From Paracoccus spongiarum (lineage in GTDB: Bacteria > Pseudomonadota > Alphaproteobacteria > Rhodobacterales > Rhodobacteraceae), in the NCBI RefSeq assembly GCF_030732095.1, contig NZ_JAVAMQ010000002.1:186001-250000 (forward strand): a stretch of DNA of 64,000 nucleotides, read 5' to 3'. Below the pieces are notes generated by a model. That model ran no database searches, was not told where the DNA came from, and was given only the letters and a program-made list of their open reading frames with translations. The position numbers and the translations under genes were made by a program. Below, in pieces: positions 36,426-45,214 of this stretch (within the stretch, counting starts at the first letter, position 1; the number at the start of each line of letters is the position of its first letter).

Positions 36426-37450
36426 ATCATCGCCGCGCTCCATTCGCTCAGCAGCCCGGCACGGCGCAGACGGTCGTCATAGACCAGCAGCCCGGCATCG
36501 AGGCGGATCGGACGCAGATGCGGCGAGGGCGCCGCGCCGGTGCCGGGGATCAGCGCAACCCCCGCATTCTCGGCGATCCGGGCCTGACTGGACGGGGCCA
36601 GCAGCCAGGACAGCAGATCGGTGGCGTCCGACGGGTTCGGCGCATTGGCCGGCACCAGCGCCGAGCGGACGATCGCCAGCGTATAGTCCTCCAGCACGAG
36701 GCGCACCAGGTCGGGATCGTCGGGCGCGTAGCGCGAGGCATAGCTGGCCACGACGTTGTAGGCGATCGTGACCCGGCCGGCGCGCAATTCGTCGATCATC
36801 TCGCCCGAACAGCAGAACAGCCGGGCGTTCAGCCGGCCCATCACCTCGGCCAGCCGCCAGAATCCCTCGGATTGCTGGCTGTCCTGCGAGATCAGGAAAT
36901 AGCCGACGCCCGAACTGCGCGGATCATAGCTGGCGACGCGGCCGTCGAAGCGTTCGGGGTTCTCGCGCAGCATGGCGATCAGGTCGCGCCGGGTGCGCGG
37001 CACCGGCAGGTCGCCCAGGCCCTGCCGCGAGGCCAGCGTCACCACCGGTTCCAGCGCGACCCCGAACAGCTGGTCCCGCCAGCGGGCCCAGTCGGGCAGC
37101 CCGCCAAGCTGCGGCGAGACCGAGGCCGCAAGCCCGTCATTGGCCAGTTTCATCTGCAGGTCCATCGCCGAGGACATGACCAGATCGAAGGGAACCGCCT
37201 CGTCACGGATCGCGCGGAACACCTCGACGCTGGACGCCTGGACATAGCGAAGGCGCAGGCCGGGACGCGCCGCGACAAAGCCCTCGAGCACGCTGTCGAT
37301 GGCCTCGAGATCGGTAGTCGAGATGACGCTGACCTCGCGCCCCTCCTCGGGGCCGAAGGACCGCTCGACCTCGATCTCGTAGGCGCTGGCGGCCGTCGCC
37401 AGCCACAGCAGCATGGCGGCACCGCGCAGAAAGCCCCGCAGCGGCGTCAT
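36416..37450 (-). CDS. Periplasmic solute-binding protein without its own ABC permease (likely co-sensor)
   Basis: A 344-residue periplasmic binding protein of the iron/spermidine/phosphonate-like class, with a signal peptide (FLRGAAMLLWLATAASAYE). It has VSVISTTDLEAIDSVLEGF, the hinge-region FDLVMSSAMDLQMKLANDGL and SSGVGYFLISQDSQ. The ATG at 37450 overlaps the stop of the sensor kinase gene as ATGA, so the two are made together. No ABC permease or ATPase gene is near. By analogy with binding proteins that pass ligand signals to a kinase, it may present a ligand to the adjacent sensor; this is inference. Confidence 0.78.
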   Translation of the reverse strand: MTPLRGFLRGAAMLLWLATAASAYEIEVERSFGPEEGREVSVISTTDLEAIDSVLEGFVAARPGLRLRYVQASSVEVFRAIRDEAVPFDLVMSSAMDLQMKLANDGLAASVSPQLGGLPDWARWRDQLFGVALEPVVTLASRQGLGDLPVPRTRRDLIAMLRENPERFDGRVASYDPRSSGVGYFLISQDSQQSEGFWRLAEVMGRLNARLFCCSGEMIDELRAGRVTIAYNVVASYASRYAPDDPDLVRLVLEDYTLAIVRSALVPANAPNPSDATDLLSWLLAPSSQARIAENAGVALIPGTGAAPSPHLRPIRLDAGLLVYDDRLRRAGLLSEWSAAMIQP

Positions 37451-38838
37451 GGCAGCGCGAGGGACAGCGTCGCGCATGCGCCCTTCTCCGGTCCGGGGCG
37501 CAGGTCGAAGCTGCCGCCATGGGCGGCGGCGACCTCGCGCACGATGGTCAGCCCGAGGCCGGATCCGACGACATCGCCGACATTGCTGCCGCGCCGGAAC
37601 CGCCCGGTCAGGTCGCTGTCGCCCTTTGCAAGCCCGCGCCCCGCATCCTGCACCGACAGGTGCGCCATGCCGTCCGCCTGGTAAAGCCGCAGGGTGATCC
37701 GCCCCTCGGAGGCCGAATATTTCAGCGCATTGTCGAGGATGTTGCGCAGCGCGACCTCGATCATCCGCTCGTCGCCATGCAGCGGACATGGCCTGTCGAG
37801 GCCCTGCGCGGCGATCTCGATGTCACGCATCTCGGCCAGCGGCGCGACCGCGCGCAGCACCGAGGCGGTCAGCGCGGCCAGATCGAAGGGCGCGGCGGCG
37901 AACTGGTCGCTGCGATACAGCACCATCGCATGGTCGAGGATCTGGTTGGCCGAGCGGCTGCTTTCGCCGATGGCGCGCACCATGCGCCGCAGGCGCTGCC
38001 GGGTCGCCTCGTCCGACGTTTCGGCCAGCGCCATCTCGGCCTCGTTGCGCACCAGCGACAGCGGCGTGCGGATGCGGTGCGCGGCCTCGAAGATGAAGGT
38101 CTCGGCCAGTTGCAGCGCGCCCCGCAGGCGCGCGATGAAGCCGTTCAGCGCGCCCACAAGCGGCACCAGCTCGCGCGGCGTGGGATCGCGCACCGGGCGC
38201 AGGTCCTGCGGGCCGCGCCGTGTCACCGCCGCCGCCAGACGATCCACCGGCCGGATCACCGCCCGCGCCGCGAACAGCGCAACCGGCACCGCCAGCAGCA
38301 GGAACCCCAACCCGATCCAGACCGCGCTGCGGGCCGTGTCGCGGGCGATGGCGGCCTGGCCATAGCGGGTCTGGCCCAGCACCACGACGATCTCGGCCAT
38401 GCGGTTGTCCAGAAGCACGCGCCGGGTGATCGCCGCCAGCCGCAGACGGCTGGCCCGGTAATCCGCGCTCCAGAACACTGGCGACAGGTCGCCCGGAACC
38501 TCGGGCGGCGGCGGCAGGCCCTCGTATCCGGTCACCAGCCGCGATCCGATCGCGAGGCTGTAGAAGATCCGTTCCTGCCCCATCGCGCCCAGCATCGAGA
38601 AGGTCGCGTGGGGCAGGTCAAGCTCCAGCCCGTCATCGACGGCGCGGATGCCGTCGCCCACCGAGATGACGGCCGCGCCCAGGACCGCGTCCTGGCTGGC
38701 CCGCGAGGCACGCTCGGCCGCGAAGCGCACGGTGAAGAACAGCGCCACCACCAGCAGCAGCGACAGCACCAGGAACTGCCACACCAGCCGCCGCCGCAGC
38801 GAGATGCCGGCCGGCAACGCGGCGCCGGCCGGCGTCAT
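37447..38838 (-). CDS. Sensor histidine kinase, TctE-like
   Basis: A 463-residue sensor kinase. It has a membrane segment at about 19-38, a periplasmic part to about 170, a second membrane segment at about 172-194, a HAMP region and a histidine-kinase core. The phosphorylated histidine is H254 (FIFEAAHRIRTPLSLVRNE). The ATP-binding domain has LRNILDNALKYSASEG and GSGLGLTIVREVAAAHGG. TctE kinases sense tricarboxylates and switch on tctCBA, which lies divergently beyond the response regulator. It overlaps both neighbours by four bases, forming a tight three-gene operon. Confidence 0.88.
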   Translation of the reverse strand: MTPAGAALPAGISLRRRLVWQFLVLSLLLVVALFFTVRFAAERASRASQDAVLGAAVISVGDGIRAVDDGLELDLPHATFSMLGAMGQERIFYSLAIGSRLVTGYEGLPPPPEVPGDLSPVFWSADYRASRLRLAAITRRVLLDNRMAEIVVVLGQTRYGQAAIARDTARSAVWIGLGFLLLAVPVALFAARAVIRPVDRLAAAVTRRGPQDLRPVRDPTPRELVPLVGALNGFIARLRGALQLAETFIFEAAHRIRTPLSLVRNEAEMALAETSDEATRQRLRRMVRAIGESSRSANQILDHAMVLYRSDQFAAAPFDLAALTASVLRAVAPLAEMRDIEIAAQGLDRPCPLHGDERMIEVALRNILDNALKYSASEGRITLRLYQADGMAHLSVQDAGRGLAKGDSDLTGRFRRGSNVGDVVGSGLGLTIVREVAAAHGGSFDLRPGPEKGACATLSLALP

Positions 38839-39500
38839 TCGGGAATCAGCCGATAGCCCACGCCGCGCAGCGTCTCGAGGCGCGCGCCCGAACCGTCAAG
38901 CTTGCGCCGCAGCCTGCCGACATAGACCTCGATCGCGTTGTCGCTGACCTCCTCGTCGAACGAGAACAGCCGGTCGATCAGATGCGGCTTCGAGAAGGTC
39001 TGCCCCGGCCGCGACAGCAGGATTTCCAGCAGCCGCAACTCGCGGGCGCGCAGTTCGCGCAGCTCGTCGCCCACCGTGATGGTGGCCGACAGCGCGTCGA
39101 AGATGAAGCCCGCGTAATGGCGCCGGCTGTCCGCCGCGCCCGCATGGCGGCGCAGGACGGCGCGGCAGCGGGCCTGCAGCTCGGCGAAATCGAAGGGCTT
39201 GGTGATGTAGTCGTCGGCACCCTGATCCAGCGTGCTGACCCGGTCCCCGACCGAGGCGCTGGCCGTCATCATGATCACCGGCGTCTCGCGCCGCGCCCCG
39301 CGTTCGCGCGCCAGGAAGTCGCGGCCGTCACCATCCGGCATGGAAATATCTAGCAGGATCAGGTCGTAAGGCGCGGATTCCAGAAACTCTCTGGCTTCTG
39401 CAAGGGTCGCTGCGCGATCCACGCCATGCCCGTCCATCGCCAGCCGCGAGGCCACCGAGGCGGCCAGGTCGTCACTGTCCTCGACCAACAGGAAACGCAT
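38835..39500 (-). CDS. Response regulator, TctD-like (OmpR/PhoB class)
   Basis: A 221-residue response regulator. The receiver domain has the acidic pair E7-D8, the phosphorylation site D51 (LILLDISMPDGDG), and K101 in ITKPFDF. The C-terminal winged helix includes LRARELRLLEILLSRPGQTF and AIEVYVGRLRRKLDGSG. It is first in the operon with the kinase and binding-protein genes and is divergent from tctC; it probably activates that promoter. A candidate palindrome lies between them. Confidence 0.9.
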   Translation of the reverse strand: MRFLLVEDSDDLAASVASRLAMDGHGVDRAATLAEAREFLESAPYDLILLDISMPDGDGRDFLARERGARRETPVIMMTASASVGDRVSTLDQGADDYITKPFDFAELQARCRAVLRRHAGAADSRRHYAGFIFDALSATITVGDELRELRARELRLLEILLSRPGQTFSKPHLIDRLFSFDEEVSDNAIEVYVGRLRRKLDGSGARLETLRGVGYRLIPE

Positions 39501-39523
39501 TCGCCCAACTTTTCGGCAATTCG

Positions 39524-39539
39524 TGACAGGTTGGTGTCA
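39524..39539. promoter_or_regulatory. Candidate TctD binding site before tctC
   Basis: TGACA-GGTTGG-TGTCA is an inverted repeat with a six-base spacer, located 24 bases from the start of the response regulator gene and 68 bases before tctC. The site is suited to control of both divergent operons. Confidence 0.35.
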
Positions 39540-39606
39540 GCTTTCCATCAAATCTTCTACGCTGCAAGTCCGCGCCGCGATCCGGCGCATCCACTGGGAG
39601 GATACC

Positions 39607-40566
39607 ATGAAGACCTGGACCCGTGCGGCGATCGCCGCGCTGATGATGACCGCAGCCATGCCGGCCATGGCCGAGGAATGCATCGCCCCCGCCAACCCCG
39701 GCGGCGGCTGGGATTTCACCTGCCGCCAGATCGGCCGCATCATGACCGAGATCGGGCTGGTGCCGAACATGGTGCAGGTCACCAACCTGAACGGCGCCGG
39801 CGGCGGCGTGGCCTACACGCAGGTCGTCAGCTCGCGCGGCGACGATCCCGCCCTGTTCGTGGCCGCCTCGTCGGCAACCACCACGCGGCTGGCGCAGAAC
39901 GCATTCGCCGGGGCGACGGCCGATCAGGTCCGCTGGGTCGGCTCGATCGGCGGCGATCCCGGCGTTCTGGTCGTGGCCAAGGACAGCCCGTTCCAGAACC
40001 TGACCGACCTCGTCGAGGCGGTGAAGGCCGATCCGGCCTCGGTCGCCTTTGCCGGCGGCTCGGCGGTGGGTGGCTTCGACCACCTGAAGGTGCTGATGAT
40101 GCTGGACAAGGCCGGCTTCGAGGACGCCCGCGCGGTCAAGTATATCGGTCTTGACGGCGGCGCCGACGCCATCACCCAGACGGTCGGCGGGTTTGCCCAG
40201 GCGATGACGGGCGATCTGTCCGAGATCACCGGCTTCATCAAGTCGGGCGATGTGCGGCCGATCGCGGTGCTGTCGGAAAGCCGCGTTTCGGGCTTCGAGG
40301 ACGTGCCGACCGCCAAGGAGCAGGGCGTGAACATCGTCGCGATGAACTGGCGCGGCATCTACGTGCCCAAGGACATCAGCGACGAGGATTACCAGAAATG
40401 GGTCGACATGCTGCGGCAGGTCGGTGAATCCGACCAGTGGAAGCAGGTGATGGCCGAAAACGGGCTGGAACCCTACAACCTGTTCGGCGCCGAGTTCGAG
40501 GCCTTCGTGAACGAGAACATCGCCGAGATCCAGGAGATCTCGCGCGAGATCGGGTTGCTGCAATGA
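39607..40566 (+). CDS. tctC: TctC-family tricarboxylate-binding protein
   Basis: A 319-residue periplasmic binding protein of the tripartite tricarboxylate transporter (TTT) family. The signal peptide is TRAAIAALMMTAAMPAMAEE. The mature part has NPGGGWDFTCRQIGRIM, VTNLNGAGGGVAYTQVV, FAGGSAVGGFDHLKVL and a C-terminal YVPKDISDEDYQKWVDML typical of TctC. GGGAGGA lies just before the ATG at 39607. Its stop overlaps tctB as ATGA. Substrates of this family range from citrate and tartrate to aromatic acids, so the ligand is not fixed. Confidence 0.92.
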   Translation: MKTWTRAAIAALMMTAAMPAMAEECIAPANPGGGWDFTCRQIGRIMTEIGLVPNMVQVTNLNGAGGGVAYTQVVSSRGDDPALFVAASSATTTRLAQNAFAGATADQVRWVGSIGGDPGVLVVAKDSPFQNLTDLVEAVKADPASVAFAGGSAVGGFDHLKVLMMLDKAGFEDARAVKYIGLDGGADAITQTVGGFAQAMTGDLSEITGFIKSGDVRPIAVLSESRVSGFEDVPTAKEQGVNIVAMNWRGIYVPKDISDEDYQKWVDMLRQVGESDQWKQVMAENGLEPYNLFGAEFEAFVNENIAEIQEISREIGLLQ

Positions 40567-41006
40567 TCCGCGGCGACCGCATCTTCGGAGCGGTGATGAT
40601 CGTGGTGGCGCTGGGGTATATCCTCAGCGCCAGCAGCATCCAGACCAGCTTCATGTCCGACCCGGTCGGCCCGCGCATCTTTCCCTACATGATCGCGGCC
40701 GTCGTCATCCTGTCCTCGCTGGTGATGGTGCTGCGGCCCGATCCCGATCAGGACTGGCCCGCCGGCCCGATGGTGGCGCAGCTTGGCCTCGCCCTGGCGG
40801 TGCTGGTGGGCTATGCCTATGCGATCACGCCGCTGGGCTTCATCCTGCCCACGACCATCGCCGCCGGCGTCATCAGCTGGCAGATCGGCGGCAATCCGCG
40901 CCGCGCGGCCATCGCCGGGCTGGGGCTTGCCGTTGGCCTGTTCGTGCTGTTCCGCGTCATCCTTGGGCTGGGCCTGAAGGGTCTTCCCGCTGGCATGGGG
41001 TTCTGA
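40563..41006 (+). CDS. tctB: TctB-family small membrane subunit
   Basis: A 147-residue inner-membrane protein with four predicted membrane segments (RIFGAVMIVVALGYILSAS; YMIAAVVILSSLVMVL; LGLALAVLVGYAYAI; AIAGLGLAVGLFVLFRVILG). It includes the family motif DPVGPRIFPYMIA. It is the small membrane component of the TTT transporter and pairs with TctA. The start overlaps the tctC stop; the gene ends four bases before tctA. Confidence 0.9.
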   Translation: MIRGDRIFGAVMIVVALGYILSASSIQTSFMSDPVGPRIFPYMIAAVVILSSLVMVLRPDPDQDWPAGPMVAQLGLALAVLVGYAYAITPLGFILPTTIAAGVISWQIGGNPRRAAIAGLGLAVGLFVLFRVILGLGLKGLPAGMGF

Positions 41007-41010
41007 GATC

Positions 41011-42537
41011 ATGGAAACACTTGCCAACCTGGCGATGGGATTTTCCATCGCGATCACGCCGTTCACCCTGCTGCTGGCCATCATCGGCTGCTTTGTCGGC
41101 ACCATCATCGGCGCCCTGCCCGGCCTTGGGCCGTCCAACGGGGTGGCGCTGCTGATCCCGATCTCGTTCTCTATGGGGCTGGATGCGATTTCGGCGCTGG
41201 TGCTGCTGACCTCGGTCTATTACGGGGCGATGTATGGCGGCCGCATCAGCTCGATCCTGCTGAACATTCCCGGCGACGAGCCGGCGATGATGACCACGCT
41301 GGACGGCTATCCGATGGCCAAGCAGGGCAAGGCCGCCGAAGCTCTGGTGGTGTCGGGCGTGGCGTCCTTCGTCGGCGCGCTGCTGGCCACCATCGGTCTG
41401 ATGGTCTTTGCGCCCTATCTGGCGCGGGTCGCCTATCAGTTCGGGCCGGCCGAATACTTCGCGCTCTACATGCTGGCCTTCTGCACGCTGGGCGGCATGG
41501 GCTCGAACAACCAGGCCAAGGCGGCGCTGGCCGCGGCTATCGGCCTCGGCATCGCGATGATCGGGCTGGACAAGACAACGGGCATGCCGCGCTTTACCTT
41601 CGGCGAGCTGCACCTGATGGACGGGGTCGACTTCCTCGTGGCCATCGTCGGCCTGTTTGCCGTGGCCGAGGTGTTTCACTTCATCGAAAGCCACGGCAAG
41701 GACAGCGCGATCGGCGTCAAGCTGGGCAAGATCCTCGTGCCGTGGAGGATGCTGAAGCAGACCAGCGGCGCGATGCTGCGCGGCACCGGCATCGGCTTCG
41801 TCGCGGGCGTGCTGCCCGGCGCCGGCGCCTCGCTGGGGTCGTTCCTGGCCTACATGGCCGAGAAATCGGCCGCCAAGGACAAGGCGACCTTCGGCCAGGG
41901 CAACCCCAAGGGCGTCGCCGCACCGGAAGCCGGCAACAACGCCGCGGCGGGTGGCGCGCTGGTGCCGATGCTGACGCTGGGTGTTCCCGGCTCGGGCACC
42001 ACGGCGGTCCTGCTGGCGCTGCTGCTGACGCTGAACATCACGCCGGGGCCGCTGCTGTTCACCGAACGGCCCGAGGTGGTCTGGTCGCTGATCGCCTCGC
42101 TGCTGATCGCCAACGTCGTGCTGTTGCTGATGAACGTGCCGATGATCAAGGTCTTCGTGAAGATCCTGTCGGTGCCGGCCTGGGTGCTGCTGCCGGGGGT
42201 GACGATGGTGGCCTTCGTGGGCATCTACTCGCTGACCGGATCCAGCTTCGACATGCTGATGATGGTGGGCTTCGGCGTGCTGGGCTATGTCATGCGCAAG
42301 CTGGACATCCCGACCGTCCCGGTCATCCTCGGCATCCTGCTGGGCAACGCGATGGAGGACAACCTGCGCCGCGCGATGGTGCTGTCGAACGGCGACTGGA
42401 CCTTCCTCTTCAGCTCGCCTATTGCGGTGGGGCTGTGGATTGCCGCGGTTCTGGGCTTCCTGGCCCCGCTGTTCCTGCGCCGGCTGCTGAAAAAGCCGCC
42501 GCTGCCCACCACCGACCCCACGCTGAACGAGGACTGA
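41011..42537 (+). CDS. tctA: TctA-family large membrane subunit
   Basis: A 508-residue permease with about 12 membrane segments. The two hallmark motifs are present: GALPGLGPSNGVALLIPISF in the first half and GVLPGAGASLGSFLAYMAEK in the second, with LGVPGSGTTAVLLALLL after it. It carries out proton- or sodium-coupled uptake of substrate handed over by TctC. The gene follows tctB directly and precedes the AtuA-like gene by four bases, so transport and metabolism are likely co-expressed. Confidence 0.94.
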   Translation: METLANLAMGFSIAITPFTLLLAIIGCFVGTIIGALPGLGPSNGVALLIPISFSMGLDAISALVLLTSVYYGAMYGGRISSILLNIPGDEPAMMTTLDGYPMAKQGKAAEALVVSGVASFVGALLATIGLMVFAPYLARVAYQFGPAEYFALYMLAFCTLGGMGSNNQAKAALAAAIGLGIAMIGLDKTTGMPRFTFGELHLMDGVDFLVAIVGLFAVAEVFHFIESHGKDSAIGVKLGKILVPWRMLKQTSGAMLRGTGIGFVAGVLPGAGASLGSFLAYMAEKSAAKDKATFGQGNPKGVAAPEAGNNAAAGGALVPMLTLGVPGSGTTAVLLALLLTLNITPGPLLFTERPEVVWSLIASLLIANVVLLLMNVPMIKVFVKILSVPAWVLLPGVTMVAFVGIYSLTGSSFDMLMMVGFGVLGYVMRKLDIPTVPVILGILLGNAMEDNLRRAMVLSNGDWTFLFSSPIAVGLWIAAVLGFLAPLFLRRLLKKPPLPTTDPTLNED

Positions 42538-42541
42538 TCCC

Positions 42542-43903
42542 ATGCCGACCCGCGTTCTGGTGCCTTCGGGCGTCCTGGGGCTGGGCTTCGACCACGCCGC
42601 GCTGATGCGCGGCGTGGCGATGCGCCCCGACATCATCTGCATCGACGGGGGGTCCACCGACAGTGGGCCCTTCAGCCTTGGCGCGGGGGTGTCGAAATAC
42701 TCTCGCGCCGCGACGAAATCGGAATGGCGCAGCCTGATGCGGGCCCGCGCCGAGGCAGGCGTGCCGCTGGTCATCGGCACGGCAGGCACCTGCGGCACCG
42801 ACAGCACGGTGGACTGGATGTATGACATCACCACCGAACTGGCCGCCGAACTGGGCCAGTCGCTGAAGATCGCCCGGCTCTATTCCGGCCAGCCCGTCGA
42901 ACGCATCGCCGAGGCAATGACAGCGGGCCGCATCGCGGCCCTGCCCGCCGCCCCGGCCATCGCGCTGGAGGGCCTTGCCAACATCGTGGCCTTGGCCGGG
43001 GCCGAGCAGATCCAGGCCGCGCTGGCGACCGGCGCCGACATCGTGATCGCCGGGCGCACCACCGACACCGCCACCATCGCCGCCCTGCCGCTGTCGCGCG
43101 GCGATGCCGCCGGCGGCGCGTGGCATGGCGCCAAGATCGCAGAATGCGGCGCGCTGTGTTCCACGAACCCGACCTCGGGGGTGATCATGGTCGATTTCGA
43201 CGAGACCGGCTTCACCGTCGAGCCGCTGGCCGACAGCGCCGCCTGCACGCCCCATTCGGTCAGCGCGCATATGCTGTATGAAAATTCGGACCCGTTCATC
43301 CTCTACGAGCCGGGCGGGCATCTGGACGTGACCGGCGCGCGCTATGCCGCGCTGGACGGCCGCCGCGTCCGGGTCGAGGGCTCGCGCTGGCTGCCCGGCC
43401 CCTACACGGTCAAGCTGGAAGGCGCGCGGGTCGCGGGCTACCAGACCACGATCCTCGCGATCCTGCGCAACGCCCATTACGCGGCCAATGCGCAGGCCTG
43501 GGTGGACCGGCTGTCGGGCTTCCTGGCCCGCGAGATCGAGACCCGGATGGGGCTGGCCCCCGCCGATTACGGGCTGGAGTTCCGGCTGATCGGCGTCAAT
43601 GGCGCGCTTGGCCCGCTGGAAAACCGCTGCGGCGATCCGGTCGAGGTGGGCGTTCTGGGCATCGTCACCGCCCGCAGCCAGGCCGAGGCCGCCGAGATCG
43701 GCAAGCTGATCAACCCCTTCGTGCTGCACTACCCGCTGACCGACGACGAGGAACTGCCGACCTTCGCCTTCCCCTATTCGCCGGCCACCACCGATCGGGG
43801 CGCGCTGTATGAATTCGCCCTGAACCATGTGATGCATCTCGACGATCCGATGGCCGCGTTCCGCATCGAGGTGACGCAGATCGGCGCGGAGGTTCCGGCA
43901 TGA
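42542..43903 (+). CDS. AtuA-like DUF1446 family protein
   Basis: A 453-residue protein of the AtuA/DUF1446 family: RVLVPSGVLGLGFDHAALMR, the conserved DIICIDGGSTDSGPF, PLVIGTAGTCGTDSTVDWMY, DIVIAGRTTDTATIA and YEPGGHLDVTGARYAALDGR. AtuA was named from acyclic terpene use in Pseudomonas, but its reaction is not established. The abundant aspartates and glycines suggest a metal- or phosphate-assisted enzyme; this is inference. It overlaps the DUF4387 gene as ATGA, and the two families usually occur together. Here the pair is joined to a tricarboxylate transporter, suggesting action on a di- or tricarboxylate. Confidence 0.85.
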   Translation: MPTRVLVPSGVLGLGFDHAALMRGVAMRPDIICIDGGSTDSGPFSLGAGVSKYSRAATKSEWRSLMRARAEAGVPLVIGTAGTCGTDSTVDWMYDITTELAAELGQSLKIARLYSGQPVERIAEAMTAGRIAALPAAPAIALEGLANIVALAGAEQIQAALATGADIVIAGRTTDTATIAALPLSRGDAAGGAWHGAKIAECGALCSTNPTSGVIMVDFDETGFTVEPLADSAACTPHSVSAHMLYENSDPFILYEPGGHLDVTGARYAALDGRRVRVEGSRWLPGPYTVKLEGARVAGYQTTILAILRNAHYAANAQAWVDRLSGFLAREIETRMGLAPADYGLEFRLIGVNGALGPLENRCGDPVEVGVLGIVTARSQAEAAEIGKLINPFVLHYPLTDDEELPTFAFPYSPATTDRGALYEFALNHVMHLDDPMAAFRIEVTQIGAEVPA

Positions 43904-44199
43904 AACTGGGTGATGCCGTCCTGAAAGTGCGGTCCAAGAATGCCGGGCCGTTCTGGGTCACCATCGACATCTTCTGCGACCGGCCCGAGATCTTCGCGCG
44001 GGTGCGCGACACCCTTGGCAACCGCGAGGTGGCCGCGCTTTACAACGTGCCCGAGGCAACGCTGAAACGCTTTGACATCGAGGATCTGCGCGTCGTCAAG
44101 TTCAGCCTGCCGCGTCCGGTCGTGCAGGGCTCGGCGGCCGACCGCGACATGCATGGCGCGCAGTATGCGGCGCTTCTGGAGGAACATGACCTCGCCTAG
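43900..44199 (+). CDS. DUF4387 family protein
   Basis: A 99-residue protein of the DUF4387 family: LGDAVLKVRSKNAGPFWVTI, DIFCDRPEIFARV and the late FSLPRPVVQGSAADRDMHGA. The family is known mainly as a partner of DUF1446 proteins and is probably the small subunit of the same enzyme. Its start overlaps the upstream stop by four bases and its end overlaps the next gene by 14 bases. No function has been shown that I know of. Confidence 0.85.
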   Translation: MKLGDAVLKVRSKNAGPFWVTIDIFCDRPEIFARVRDTLGNREVAALYNVPEATLKRFDIEDLRVVKFSLPRPVVQGSAADRDMHGAQYAALLEEHDLA

Positions 44200-45214
44200 A
44201 CGCCGCCTGCTGACCTTCGCGCTGGCCGCGGCCGGCGCGGCGGCCTTCCTGATCCTCGGCCTGCCGCTGCCCTGGCTGCTGGGTCCGATGCTGGCCTGCC
44301 TGATCGCGGCGCTGGCCGGCGCGCCGCTGGCCGGCGCCGGGCAGTTCGGCATCTTCATGCGCACGTTCCTGGGCGTTGCCGTGGGTGCCTCGATCACGCC
44401 CCAGGTGCTGACCGGCCTGCCCGACATCGCCGCCTCGCTGGCGCTGGTGCCGGTCTTCATCGCGGTGATCGCGATGATCGGCTATCCGCTGTTCCGCCGC
44501 GTCTTCGGCTTCGACCACCCGACCGCCTGGTATGCGGCGATGCCGGGTGGCCTGCAGGACATGCTGGTCTTTGGCGAAGAGGCGGGTGGCGACATCCGCG
44601 CGCTGTCGCTGATCCATGCGACGCGGGTGCTGGTGATCGTGACGGTGGCGCCGCTGATCATGCAGCTTTACTGGGGCGTGGACCTGTCGCAGCCCCCCGG
44701 CGCCCCGATCACCGAGACCGGCGCGGCCGACATCGCGATCATGGTCGCGGCGGGCCTTCTGGGCTGGAAGATCGCCGAGCGGGTCGGCCTGTTCGGCGCC
44801 TCGATCCTCGGTCCGATGATCCTGACCGCCGCGCTGTCGCTTATGGGCATCATCGACCACCGCCCCCCGGCCGAGATCATCCAGGCCGCGCAGTTCTTCA
44901 TCGGCATCGCCGTGGGCGTGAAATATGCCGGCATCACCGCGCGCGAGCTGCGCATCGACGTGACGGCGGGGCTGGTCTATGCGCTGCTGCTGGCGGTCAT
45001 CAGCCTGATCTTCATCGAGGTGATCCTGATCCTGGGCCTTGCCCCGGCGCTGGATGCCTTTCTGGCCTATCTGCCGGGCGGGCAGGCCGAGATGGTGGTG
45101 ATCGCGATCATCGCCGGTGCCGATCTGGCCTATGTGGTCAGCCACCACCTGCTGCGCATCATCATCGTCATCACGCTGGCGCCGCTGGTCGCGCGGGTCA
45201 TGTCGCGGCGCTGA
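44186..45214 (+). CDS. AbrB-family integral membrane protein (putative transporter)
   Basis: A 342-residue membrane protein with about 10 segments and the duplicated AbrB/Gate-like fold: LGLPLPWLLGPMLACLIAAL in the first half, RVFGFDHPTAWYAAMPGGLQ, then GASILGPMILTAALSLMGII and YLPGGQAEMVVIAIIAGADL in the second. GGAGGA lies just before the ATG at 44186, which is inside the end of the DUF4387 gene. The family is often annotated as a regulator of aidB, but the protein itself looks like a carrier. In this operon it may export a product or import a second substrate. Its end overlaps the convergent TolB-like gene by 17 bases. Confidence 0.82.
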   Translation: MTSPRRRLLTFALAAAGAAAFLILGLPLPWLLGPMLACLIAALAGAPLAGAGQFGIFMRTFLGVAVGASITPQVLTGLPDIAASLALVPVFIAVIAMIGYPLFRRVFGFDHPTAWYAAMPGGLQDMLVFGEEAGGDIRALSLIHATRVLVIVTVAPLIMQLYWGVDLSQPPGAPITETGAADIAIMVAAGLLGWKIAERVGLFGASILGPMILTAALSLMGIIDHRPPAEIIQAAQFFIGIAVGVKYAGITARELRIDVTAGLVYALLLAVISLIFIEVILILGLAPALDAFLAYLPGGQAEMVVIAIIAGADLAYVVSHHLLRIIIVITLAPLVARVMSRR

